Shown: positions 45,132 through 53,241 of the stretch, in pieces
How the letters are laid out: every line of letters starts with the position of its first letter
How positions within the stretch are numbered: the stretch's first letter is position 1
NCBI GenBank assembly: GCA_015058625.1
Contig: SVCA01000001.1
Location: 372,001-436,000, forward strand
Reading direction: 5' to 3'
Source of the DNA: Pseudoselenomonas ruminantium
GTDB taxonomy: Bacteria > Bacillota > Negativicutes > Selenomonadales > Selenomonadaceae
DNA: 64,000 nucleotides
Program-made: the position numbers and the translations under genes
The notes under the pieces: model-generated
Told to the model about the DNA's origin: nothing
What the model saw: only the letters and a program-made list of their open reading frames with translations
The model's database searches: none

Positions 45132-46481
45132 TCAGACTAACCCATGAGCCAGCATAACATTCGCTACCTTGACAAAGGCGGTGATGTTGGCACCGGCTAC
45201 CAAATCGTCGGGGTCAGCATATTTTTCAGCATTGGCCTTGGCATTCTTGTAGATGTTGGCCATGATATCCTGCAGCTTGCCGTCCACTTCTTCAAACGTC
45301 CACTGGAGTCTTTCGGAGTTCTGGGCCATTTCAAGAGCGGATACGGATACGCCGCCGGCATTGGCAGCCTTGCCCGGAGCAAAGAGCACCTTGTTCTGCT
45401 GGAAGTACGCGATTGCATCCAGCGTGGACGGCATATTGGCACCTTCACCAACAGCAATTACGCCGTTAGCCACAAGGGCCTTCGCGCTTTCGAGGTCGAT
45501 TTCGCCCTGCGTTGCGCACGGCAGAGCCACATCGCATTTGACCGTCCAAACGCCCTTGCAGCCTTCATGGTATTCAGCCTGCGGATGGTTTTCCACATAT
45601 TCCTTGATGCGGCCGCGGCGAACCTGCTTGATTTCCTTAACGGCATCCAAATCAATGCCGTTCGGATCATAGACATAGCCGTTGGAGTCGGAGCAGGTAA
45701 CAACCTTGGCACCAAAAGCCTGTGCCTTTTCAATGGCGTAGGTTGCCACGTTACCGGAACCGGAAACCACAACCGTTTTGTCCTTAAGGCTGATATCCTT
45801 GGCATCGAGCATGTTCTTGACGAAGTACAAGAGGCCGTAACCGGTAGCTTCGGTACGGGCAAGGCTGCCCCAATAGTCCACGCGCTTACCCGTGAGGACA
45901 CCGGCATCATAGCTGTCGCGGATGCGCTTGTACTGGCCATAGAGATAGCCGACTTCACGGCCGCCTACGCCGATATCACCGGCCGGAACATCCACATCCG
46001 GGCCGATATGGCGGTAAAGCTCCGTCATAAAGCTCTGGCAGAAATGCATGACTTCATTGTCGGATTTGCCATGCGGGTCAAAATCCGAGCCGCCCTTGGC
46101 ACCGCCGATGGGCAGGCCGGAGAGCGCATTCTTGAACACCTGCTCAAAAGCCAGGAATTTCAAAATATCGAGATTTACGCTGGGATGGAAGCGTAGACCG
46201 CCTTTGTAGGGGCCGATGGCGCTGCTCATCTGCACGCGGAAGCCGCGGTTTACATGAATCTCGCCTTTATCATCCTGCCAGGGTACGCGGAAGGTAATCA
46301 CGCGTTCCGGCTCAATGATGCGTTCCAGAATCTTCTGTTCCTTGAATTCAGGATGTGCTTCGAGCACGGGAATAACGCTTTCCAGAACCTTCGATACCGT
46401 GTTCTTGAACTGCGGCTGGTCCGGATCGCGTTTTGCAATCAGGTCTAATGTGTCTTGTACATACTGTTTCATGTCTGCCAA
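45132..46481 (-). CDS. gdhA: NADP-type glutamate dehydrogenase
   Basis: Links 2-oxoglutarate and ammonia to glutamate; 449 aa, the usual hexameric NADP-dependent form. Visible signatures: GPYKGGLRFHP, LPIGGAKGGSDFDP (catalytic Lys), DVPAGDIGVGGREVGYLYGQ and VVSGSGNVATYA for the nucleotide. The start is TTG at 46481, placed 8 nt after GGAG; the next ATG lies 3 codons later, too far from the ribosome site. A TATACT box at about 46542-46547 may be its -10. It is monocistronic. Confidence 0.96.
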   Translation of the reverse strand: MADMKQYVQDTLDLIAKRDPDQPQFKNTVSKVLESVIPVLEAHPEFKEQKILERIIEPERVITFRVPWQDDKGEIHVNRGFRVQMSSAIGPYKGGLRFHPSVNLDILKFLAFEQVFKNALSGLPIGGAKGGSDFDPHGKSDNEVMHFCQSFMTELYRHIGPDVDVPAGDIGVGGREVGYLYGQYKRIRDSYDAGVLTGKRVDYWGSLARTEATGYGLLYFVKNMLDAKDISLKDKTVVVSGSGNVATYAIEKAQAFGAKVVTCSDSNGYVYDPNGIDLDAVKEIKQVRRGRIKEYVENHPQAEYHEGCKGVWTVKCDVALPCATQGEIDLESAKALVANGVIAVGEGANMPSTLDAIAYFQQNKVLFAPGKAANAGGVSVSALEMAQNSERLQWTFEEVDGKLQDIMANIYKNAKANAEKYADPDDLVAGANITAFVKVANVMLAHGLV

Positions 46482-46627
46482 AGTAATCGCTCCTTTGTCA
46501 TTTGCCTATAAAACTCATACAATCTTACCAACAAACAATAGTATACTACAAACCCGCCTAAATGTACATAATTTTGTCATAAAAGAGAAAATATCCAAAA
46601 CACTGTATACAAGGCAGAATATTTGTA

Positions 46628-49216
46628 TCAGCCATTTTGCAGATATTTCCGCGGGATATTCTTCACGAGTCCGCTCATATGGCGGTAACGTCCATAAAGG
46701 GTCTGCGACCAGGACAGGAACAGACGCTTCTTGGCCCGGGTCATCGCCACATAGAAGAGGCGGGATTCTTCGCCCAGCCGCCCGCTCTTCTCCGCCTGAA
46801 AGCCCGGGAAGGTTCCTTCCTGCAGCCCTGCCAAAAACACGTAATCAAACTCCGAGCCCTTGGCCTGATGAATGGTGATAATGGGAATCTGCTGGCGGCG
46901 GGTCAGCGTATCCAGCTCCGTATTGGACAAGGTTGTATAACGCAGGAACCGCTCAATGGCATCCAAGGGACAGATGGCTTCATCATCAAGCTCCTTGGCC
47001 TGCCGGAATAAATCCCGCAGATGCTCTACCCGCTGAGGTTCCTTATGGGCTTCGTAATAATCCTTCATGCCGCAGTCGAGCACAATCTTCCCTAGCAGCT
47101 GCCAGAGGCGAAGCCGCCTTGCCTCACGGCGGATAACGGTCAGTTTCTCCCCCCACTCGCTAAACAGCTCCTGATACTTTTCCATGATTTCCCGCCGTGC
47201 TTCCACCTTGGGCCGCAAATCCCGCTCCACCGCATAGAGCAAAATTTCTGCCGTAGCCAGAATATCATCCAGCGCATCATGGGAGGAAGGATGACTGACC
47301 TGACAATACTTGCCCAAAAATTCCAGCTTGTGATTGGGCAGGTTCGGATAGAAGCGCCGGAAGATATCCAACGTATCATAGAACTGGGGATATTCCAGCG
47401 GCGGCATCTCCAGCCGCGAAAGCTCGCTGCCCAGAATCCGCAAGTCGTAGGTCACATTATGGCCCACAAGCACAGCACCGTGTGCAAAGGCACAAAACTC
47501 CTGCAAGACCTTGCGCGGGTCGTCCCCATTATCCGCCAGAAATTCATCGGAAAGGCCATGAACATGCACCGAATCCCCCACTTTGGAGAGGGGCTTTAGG
47601 AGGCGTACAAACTTTTCCTTGACGCCGCCCTTTTTATCGAGCCGGATACCGGCAATCTGGATGATTTCATCCCGTGTGGTGTCCACACCGGTGGACTCCA
47701 CATCAAACACCACCACGTTTTCAGCCTCCAGCGCCGCAAGCAGCCCCGCATAGGGGTCGCCGCTCCTGCGGGCATCTTCATCCACAAAATCCGTCAGCCG
47801 AATACCAGCACCGCGGATTTCCTCACTGGAAAGTTTCTTGATAGTAGCCGGGCCAATACCCTTGGCGTAGCGGTTCAGCACCCGCACCAGACTCGACACA
47901 TCATGCTTGTTCACCGCCAATTTGAGCACCGCCAGCGCGTCCTTTATCTCCTGCCGCCGGAAGAACTTCTGCTCGTCAATGAGCATAAAGGGCAGACGCT
48001 CATTTTCCGGCAGCAGCCGTCCCAAAGAGCGGAACTGCGCCGATAAATCCTTATTGTAGCGGTTGCTGCGAGTCAAAATGCAGACTCGGCTGTAATCGGT
48101 CACCGGCAGCTGCTGGATGGCATAGTAAATCCACTGGGCCTCCTCAGCAAAATCCATAGCGCCCTTCAGCACGATAGGTTCCCCATGGTCAGGACTCACC
48201 GCCTGCAAACCGTCCGGATAGAGCAGGTTCACCCGCTCGGGAAAGGAATTGCGCAGCCAGTCAAAGGAGGCGTTCAACAGCACCTGCGTAGCCCGGTAAT
48301 TCTCGTGCAGCACAATGCGCCGGGGATTGTAGTCCTGCTGATATTTGCGCAGCACAAGTTCCGGATGGGAGCCCCGCCATTCGTAAATGGTCTGGAAGTA
48401 ATCCCCGCACAACAGCAGATGACTGGCCCCAAAAATCTGCGAGATTATGCGGTATTCCAAAAGGCTGGTATCCTGCACCTCGTCAATATTGATGTAGACA
48501 AAACGCCTAGCCCACTTGGAAGCCACACTGTCCTGACGGAACAGCTCATCCACCTGCACCAGCAAATCCGCAAAGTCCAAACCGTGGAGCTCATGCAGCC
48601 GTTCATCATAAAGGGCCGCCGTCTGCGCTCCCCACTGCTGCCAGCCCTCAAACAAGCGCTGATGGAATTGGTAACTGTCATCCACGGCCAAAGCCTTGAC
48701 ACTTTGTCCATCTTCCTTTAGCAGACGCTTCAAGGCAGCTTCGTAATCCTTAACCAAATCCCCGCTGTTTACGGCAAACTCCGCTTTTTTCTCCTTGAGC
48801 TGGTTCACCAGATTCTGCACCGCCCGCAGGGGCCATTCCTCATCTACGATTTCCTTCAATAGCCCCTGGCAGTCCGTTTCATCAAAGATGGTAAAATCCG
48901 TAAACAAATCCGAATGGCGCTTGGCCTCGGTCTTAATCACCTCATAGCAAAAACCATGGAAGGTCTTGACCATCACGCGGCTGCCACTGTCCCCAGCCCG
49001 GGCCTCCACCCGTTCCCGCATCTCACGGCAGGCCTTGTTGGTAAAGGTCAGGCAGAGAATTTCCTCCGGCAGCGCGCGGTTTTCAGCGATAATATGTGCA
49101 ATGCGGCAGGCCAGGGTATTGGTTTTGCCCGTCCCTGCTGGAGCCAAAAGCAAGATATTTGCCTCCAGCTCCTCCACTGCCTGCCGCTGCTCTTTATTCA
49201 GTTCTATCTCAGCCAT
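46628..49216 (-). CDS. UvrD/Rep-type helicase with inserted DEDDh 3'-5' exonuclease
   Basis: An 862-aa SF1A helicase with a nuclease inside it. Helicase motifs: Walker A LAPAGTGKT (24-32), TFTNKACREMRERV, DEVQDTSL (245-252), GDYFQTIYEWRG, ENYRATQVL, and after the insert IITIHQAKGSEFDYVFLAGL and RLFYVAMTRAKK. Residues about 498-665 are a DnaQ-like exonuclease: FDVESTGVD (D505, E507), GHNVTYDLRIL (D591), H646 and D651. All catalytic residues are present, so both activities are likely. Unwinding and digesting one strand suggests DNA repair or processing of incoming DNA. It overlaps the small gene upstream by 8 nt. Confidence 0.92.
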   Translation of the reverse strand: MAEIELNKEQRQAVEELEANILLLAPAGTGKTNTLACRIAHIIAENRALPEEILCLTFTNKACREMRERVEARAGDSGSRVMVKTFHGFCYEVIKTEAKRHSDLFTDFTIFDETDCQGLLKEIVDEEWPLRAVQNLVNQLKEKKAEFAVNSGDLVKDYEAALKRLLKEDGQSVKALAVDDSYQFHQRLFEGWQQWGAQTAALYDERLHELHGLDFADLLVQVDELFRQDSVASKWARRFVYINIDEVQDTSLLEYRIISQIFGASHLLLCGDYFQTIYEWRGSHPELVLRKYQQDYNPRRIVLHENYRATQVLLNASFDWLRNSFPERVNLLYPDGLQAVSPDHGEPIVLKGAMDFAEEAQWIYYAIQQLPVTDYSRVCILTRSNRYNKDLSAQFRSLGRLLPENERLPFMLIDEQKFFRRQEIKDALAVLKLAVNKHDVSSLVRVLNRYAKGIGPATIKKLSSEEIRGAGIRLTDFVDEDARRSGDPYAGLLAALEAENVVVFDVESTGVDTTRDEIIQIAGIRLDKKGGVKEKFVRLLKPLSKVGDSVHVHGLSDEFLADNGDDPRKVLQEFCAFAHGAVLVGHNVTYDLRILGSELSRLEMPPLEYPQFYDTLDIFRRFYPNLPNHKLEFLGKYCQVSHPSSHDALDDILATAEILLYAVERDLRPKVEARREIMEKYQELFSEWGEKLTVIRREARRLRLWQLLGKIVLDCGMKDYYEAHKEPQRVEHLRDLFRQAKELDDEAICPLDAIERFLRYTTLSNTELDTLTRRQQIPIITIHQAKGSEFDYVFLAGLQEGTFPGFQAEKSGRLGEESRLFYVAMTRAKKRLFLSWSQTLYGRYRHMSGLVKNIPRKYLQNG

Positions 49217-49403
49217 TTACGCCCAGCGCCGCCTCGAACACTTCCACACAGGATTTCTTCTGCTTCGCTGCCAGTATCTCCTCATAGCTGGCCGGGGTCA
49301 TCCCCATGCGCAAAAACTTCTCGTGCAGTTCAATGGCCTGGTCAGCTGCCGCTTCCGTAATGCCCAGCTTTCTGGCTTCATCTTTGAATTCTTCTGCTGT
49401 CAT
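49209..49403 (-). CDS. Small protein co-transcribed with the helicase-exonuclease
   Basis: A 64-aa acidic, helical protein starting MTAEEFKDEARKLGI and ending EVFEAALGVNG, with one Cys. I do not recognise it. The start at 49403 has AAGGG at 9 nt; an ATG three codons earlier touches the ribosome site. Its last 8 bases overlap the helicase start, so it is probably translated together with it and may be a partner protein. Direct repeats of TGACACCA lie upstream. Confidence 0.7.
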   Translation of the reverse strand: MTAEEFKDEARKLGITEAAADQAIELHEKFLRMGMTPASYEEILAAKQKKSCVEVFEAALGVNG

Positions 49404-49517
49404 AAAAATCATCCCTTCTGCTGTTCCATACTAACACTATTTTTAACAATTCCACATTCTGAGGCAAATTCCTGCCCAGTCCCCGCAAAAACTTCATACC
49501 ACCATGTTTAGCATCAT

Positions 49518-49569
49518 TGGTGTCATTATGGTGTCAGTTTTGGTGTCAACAGTATCAGCATTGATGTCA
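49518..49569 (-). repeat. Direct repeats TGACACCA upstream of the helicase operon
   Basis: Three exact plus-strand TGGTGTCA copies at 49518-49525, 49529-49536 and 49541-49548 (11-12 bp apart, about one helical turn). A weaker fourth (TTGATGTCA, 49561-49569) overlaps the comEC stop. They are a candidate protein-binding array. Confidence 0.55.
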
Positions 49570-51957
49570 ATTATAGGTTTCTACCCGCATTCTCTCCCCA
49601 TCCGTATAAAACACCACAGCGCCATCTTCATCTGTACGGTATGTCTTGATTCCCAGCTGGCGGAAACGCTTGACAATCTCCGGCTTTGGATGGCCGAAGG
49701 AGTTATCTGTCCCCGCGCAAAAAATACCGAACTTAGGGCGGACGGCCTCTAAAAATTCCGGTGAACTAGATGTATCACTGCCATGATGGCCCGCCTTCAG
49801 TACGGTGCTTTGCGGGTTTATTCCCGCCGCCAAAAGTTCTGCTTCCCGTTCTTTGGTCAAATCCCCGGTGAAGAGAAAACTTGCCTTGCCATAGCTCACA
49901 CGGTATACATTGGAGGCTTCGTTGCCGGTCTTGTTATCCCCGCCACTGACACTTGGCGCATAGAGGACTTCAATCCGCACGCCGTCAACCATGAGCGCAT
50001 CCCCCCGCCGGGCGGTATGAAACTTATGCAGCAACGGGTCATTATCCCCCAGCCGCATACTGCGGGCATAGTCGCTAATTCCTTCATCTGCCGTAACCAC
50101 CTGCGTCACCGGGATTTTTTTCATCAACGAGCCGCAGCCTGCCGCATGGTCCTCATGAGCATGGGTAAGAAAAATGCCATCGAGCTTCAACACGCCATAA
50201 TGCAGCAGATAGGGCACATCCACCTTAGCGCCCACATCAAAAGCCCCATCTCTTGTGCCGCCGCAGTCAAACATAAAGGCATGACCATGCGGCGTGATGA
50301 GAAGCGCCGCGTCTCCCTGCCCCACATCGATAAAATGTACCTGCATTTCCTTGGGGCTTGCCATTTGCCAGCTGATGACAAAGACAAATAAGACCAGCGC
50401 CCCCATCCCCAGCACTTTACGCCGGGCTTTCAACCCCTCCCATAATTTTTCCCGCTGTTCTGCCGTCAACAAAAACAGCCCCAACAAAACGTAGTAAAGC
50501 AATCCCCCGCTGAAATGCAAAGAAGGAATCCAAATGGCACTGGCTGGCAGAGCCGCGATTTGAGCAGTCAATTCTTCCACAACACCTAAGAGCAGACTGT
50601 CACAGGCAAAGACCACACTGCCGGCAAACGGCAGAGCGAAGGCCAGCGCGCCGGCAAAGAGTCCCAGCACAATCAAAAGTTCCACCAAGGGCACCACCAC
50701 CAGATTTGCCAGCAGTGAGGACAGGGACAGCTGATTGAAATACCAGGCCAATACAGGCAATGTAGCCAGCTGCGCTGCTAGCGTAATCGAAAGCCCCGCC
50801 GCCACAAAAGAGTTTACGCCGCGCTCCCGCAGAAAACTCTGCCATTTCGGTGCCAAATACAACAGGCCCGCCGTGGCCAGAAAGGACAGCTGAAAGCTGA
50901 TATGAAAGAGCAATAACGGCCAGATTACAAGCATCACCAAACCAGTTACAAGCAAAATCCGCCGGGCATCCCGTTCCCTGTTCAACGCCAAAGCCACAAA
51001 GGCCAGTCCGCCCATAATGGCAGAACGGATAACCGGCGGTACCGCCCCAGCCAGCAGACTATAGATAACGATAAGCCCAACCACCAGCACTGCCGTTGCG
51101 GCTTTAGGCAGGCGCAGCAATGTGCCCAGCCCCGCCATCACCGCCGCCAGCAGACTGATATGCGAGCCGGATACCGAGAGCAGATGAATGAGTCCCGTGA
51201 GCGTAAAATTCTGCACCAAATCTTCATTAACGCCATCATAGCCGCCAAAGAGCATGGCAAAGATAGCCGCCGCATCCTCTTTGGGCATGACCGCCTGCAT
51301 TCGTTCCCGATAATGGCTGCGCACATCTGCCAGCTTGCGAGCAAAAGCGGCAGTTTCCACCGGTTCCACTTTGATGCCCTGCTTGCCTGCTGACAATGAA
51401 GCCGTTATCCTCTGACTCTTGAGCAGCAGTTTCGTATCCAGCTGACCAGGATTTTGATAGCCATGCGGCGAGCGCACCTTTCCCGCAGCCGTCACTTTAT
51501 CGCCAATGCGCACGGCAGGCGCCTCATGATGGCGGGCATAGACATAGATTCCCCCGCTGGCTCTCTGCCAATCCTGCCCTTTAATTCTTACCCGCGTCAC
51601 ATCCAGCAGATAACGCTGCTTCTTCTGTCCCTGATTGTCTTCCGTCAGCCGCGGTTCCTCCCGCAGAATGCCCTCCACCTTCACCGTCTCTCGCGCAAAA
51701 TTGCTAATATCCTGTTCCGACAGATAATCCGCCGCCATAAAGCGCAGCATACCCACGCAAAAAAACGCAGCCAGCACAGCCATCCATGTCCATTGCCGTC
51801 CCTGCCAAGCGCCAAAGATAGATAAGCTCAATGCCAAGAGCAGCAACGGCAGAATGATGCTTCCAGGCAATGTCAGCAGGCTCGCACAACCAATCCCTGC
51901 TCCCAAGGCTATGAGCAGTCCCGCTAAAAACAGCTCCTGCCCCTGACCGATTTTCAT
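49567..51957 (-). CDS. comEC: DNA uptake channel protein ComEC
   Basis: Membrane channel for single-stranded DNA in transformation; 796 aa. After N-terminal helices comes an OB-like part, then the Competence domain (LIHLLSVSGSHISLLAAVMA) and many helices. From about residue 530 it has a metallo-beta-lactamase-like domain: IDVGQGDAALL, LTHAHEDHAAGCGSL and LKAGHHGSDTSSSPEFLE, so the soluble nuclease-like part is present. The start is uncertain: ATG 51957 or GTG 51972, both weak. It follows comEA by 1-16 nt. Confidence 0.93.
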   Translation of the reverse strand: MKIGQGQELFLAGLLIALGAGIGCASLLTLPGSIILPLLLLALSLSIFGAWQGRQWTWMAVLAAFFCVGMLRFMAADYLSEQDISNFARETVKVEGILREEPRLTEDNQGQKKQRYLLDVTRVRIKGQDWQRASGGIYVYARHHEAPAVRIGDKVTAAGKVRSPHGYQNPGQLDTKLLLKSQRITASLSAGKQGIKVEPVETAAFARKLADVRSHYRERMQAVMPKEDAAAIFAMLFGGYDGVNEDLVQNFTLTGLIHLLSVSGSHISLLAAVMAGLGTLLRLPKAATAVLVVGLIVIYSLLAGAVPPVIRSAIMGGLAFVALALNRERDARRILLVTGLVMLVIWPLLLFHISFQLSFLATAGLLYLAPKWQSFLRERGVNSFVAAGLSITLAAQLATLPVLAWYFNQLSLSSLLANLVVVPLVELLIVLGLFAGALAFALPFAGSVVFACDSLLLGVVEELTAQIAALPASAIWIPSLHFSGGLLYYVLLGLFLLTAEQREKLWEGLKARRKVLGMGALVLFVFVISWQMASPKEMQVHFIDVGQGDAALLITPHGHAFMFDCGGTRDGAFDVGAKVDVPYLLHYGVLKLDGIFLTHAHEDHAAGCGSLMKKIPVTQVVTADEGISDYARSMRLGDNDPLLHKFHTARRGDALMVDGVRIEVLYAPSVSGGDNKTGNEASNVYRVSYGKASFLFTGDLTKEREAELLAAGINPQSTVLKAGHHGSDTSSSPEFLEAVRPKFGIFCAGTDNSFGHPKPEIVKRFRQLGIKTYRTDEDGAVVFYTDGERMRVETYN

Positions 51958-51973
51958 GGCCTCACATCCCACA

Positions 51974-52567
51974 TCAAATGCAAATCTTATCCTTCAGCTT
52001 CTCGAACTTGGCATCACCAATGCCTCGAATCTTTTTGATATCCTCGATGGACTGGAACAGGCCTTCCGTCTCCCGGTACTCGATAATCCGTTTGGCCATG
52101 GCGGGGCCAATGCCCGGCAGGGTGTCCAGGGCCTTTTCATCCGCGGTATTGATATTGACCATTTCGCCACTGCCGCCATTCTTTGACATGTCAGCTTTTG
52201 ACTTGTCAATTTTTGACTTGTCAACATTGCTATTTGACCGTTCTTTTTCCGGCACCTTTAACTGCTGGCCATCCTTCAGATTCTGGGCCAGATTGATTTT
52301 CTCGCTGTCCGCGATGGGCAGCAGTCCCCCGCAGGCATTGATGGCATCAGCGGCCCGCGCACCTTCGGCCACTTTCACCAATCCAGGTTTATTGACCGCC
52401 CCCGTGACATAGATGGTTATTTCTTTAACAGGCAATGTATTCTCAGCAGGTGGAGATGATTCCAGCACGGCAGACTGCTCCTCGCTGTACAAGCCGTAAT
52501 AAGTGCCGCCAATAGCCGCCAGCAGAATAATTATTAAGACAAACAGCTGTTTCTTGTACATTGGCAT
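51974..52567 (-). CDS. comEA: Competence DNA receptor ComEA
   Basis: Membrane-anchored double-stranded DNA receptor of 197 aa. One N-terminal helix (LFVLIIILLAAIGGTYYGLY), a SLBB-like domain (ITIYVTGAVNKPGLVKVAEG) and two C-terminal helix-hairpin-helix units (VNINTADEKALDTLPGIGPA, then IKKIRGIGDAKFEKLKDKI) match ComEA. Between them is a linker with the five-residue repeat DKSKI-DKSKA-DMSKN, encoded by three palindrome units 15 nt apart. The linker tolerates length change, so the repeats probably do no harm. The start has GGTGG at 7 nt. Confidence 0.94.
   Translation of the reverse strand: MPMYKKQLFVLIIILLAAIGGTYYGLYSEEQSAVLESSPPAENTLPVKEITIYVTGAVNKPGLVKVAEGARAADAINACGGLLPIADSEKINLAQNLKDGQQLKVPEKERSNSNVDKSKIDKSKADMSKNGGSGEMVNINTADEKALDTLPGIGPAMAKRIIEYRETEGLFQSIEDIKKIRGIGDAKFEKLKDKICI
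52183..52224. repeat. Three tandem palindrome units inside comEA
   Basis: TTGACATGTCAG at 52183-52194, TTGACTTGTCAA at 52198-52209 and 52213-52224, with an exact 15-nt period that keeps the reading frame. Confidence 0.85.
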
Positions 52568-52625
52568 AATACAACCACCATCCTTTATCCCCTGTCATTA
52601 TACATCAATGCTTCGCGGGCAATAA

Positions 52626-52654
52626 AAAAACTCCTGCTAACTGCAGAAGTTTTT
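52626..52654 (-). terminator. Terminator after the 117-aa orphan gene
   Basis: A 12-bp stem (AAAAACTCCTGC with GCAGAAGTTTTT, one mismatch) and a 5-nt loop, with a T-run on the minus strand. Confidence 0.75.
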
Positions 52655-52680
52655 GCATAAAATATAATGATTGCTTATGA

Positions 52681-53034
52681 TTACGCGATTTCTGTGCGGA
52701 AGAAATCTTCCACCCAGCTGTTCCAGCCCAAATCGTAAATATTATCCTCGCCCAGCTCGTTCTGGTATTCTGCCAGAGCAATGGACATCAAAGAGTCTGC
52801 CACGCAGCCATCGTCAGCATTACCGGCTTCGGCGTAGCCGTCATAGACAGTCGTTACTACCTCCGCCAGACGCTCCGGACGCATGTAGGAAATCCCCTCA
52901 TACATGGCATCCAGATAGTCCCGCGTATCCTTGCGGAAATCGCCCGGGCTTTCCAGCACCGCCTCCCCAATCTGACGAATCCGGCTCAGGGCAATCAGTT
53001 TAATTCTCGTTATATAAAGTTCTTTCGTATACAT
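52681..53034 (-). CDS. Hypothetical acidic protein
   Basis: A 117-aa soluble acidic protein that I do not recognise. The first 35 residues are basic and helical (MYTKELYITRIKLIALSRIR); the rest is acidic, with DAMYEGISYMRPERLAEVV and DLGWNSWVEDFFRTEIA. There is no signal or membrane helix. GGAGGTG precedes the start at 53034, and a consensus promoter (53060-53088) and a terminator frame it, so it is an expressed single gene. Confidence 0.75.
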   Translation of the reverse strand: MYTKELYITRIKLIALSRIRQIGEAVLESPGDFRKDTRDYLDAMYEGISYMRPERLAEVVTTVYDGYAEAGNADDGCVADSLMSIALAEYQNELGEDNIYDLGWNSWVEDFFRTEIA

Positions 53035-53059
53035 ACACAGCACCTCCTACCGTGGATAT

Positions 53060-53088
53060 ATAATAGCATAAGTTTACACCGTACGCAA
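53060..53088 (-). promoter_or_regulatory. Promoter of the 117-aa orphan gene
   Basis: Minus strand: -35 TTGCGT (53083-53088), 17-bp spacer, -10 TATTAT (53060-53065). The stretch to 53160 is rich in GTATAC/ATGCAT-type palindromes of unknown meaning. Confidence 0.65.
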
Positions 53089-53172
53089 ATTGTATGCATG
53101 TATACTTAAAATTATGTTTACTGAATTGTGTGAATGTTAGCGATGCGTATACATAATGCAAACCTCCCCCAA

Positions 53173-53213
53173 AAAACAAAGCTCTGTGTCCATTGAACAC
53201 AGAGCTTTGTTTT
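53173..53213 (-). terminator. Rho-independent terminator after serA
   Basis: A perfect 17-bp stem (AAAACAAAGCTCTGTGT with its complement) around a 7-nt loop, 25 nt after the serA stop. Confidence 0.88.
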
Positions 53214-53229
53214 AGCTTTATATACAGTT

Positions 53230-53241
53230 TTGACTTGTCAG
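53230..53241. repeat. Palindrome unit spanning the serA stop codon
   Basis: TTGACTTGTCAG; the serA TGA stop (53238-53240) lies within the unit. Confidence 0.6.

Noticed and set aside
52183..52224. Possible CRISPR-like array
   Set aside because: The units are 12-bp palindromes at a 15-nt period inside an intact comEA frame; there are no spacers and no cas genes.
53089..53160. GTATAC/ATGCAT-rich stretch upstream of the 117-aa gene as a regulatory array
   Set aside because: The short overlapping palindromes have no consistent spacing or consensus.
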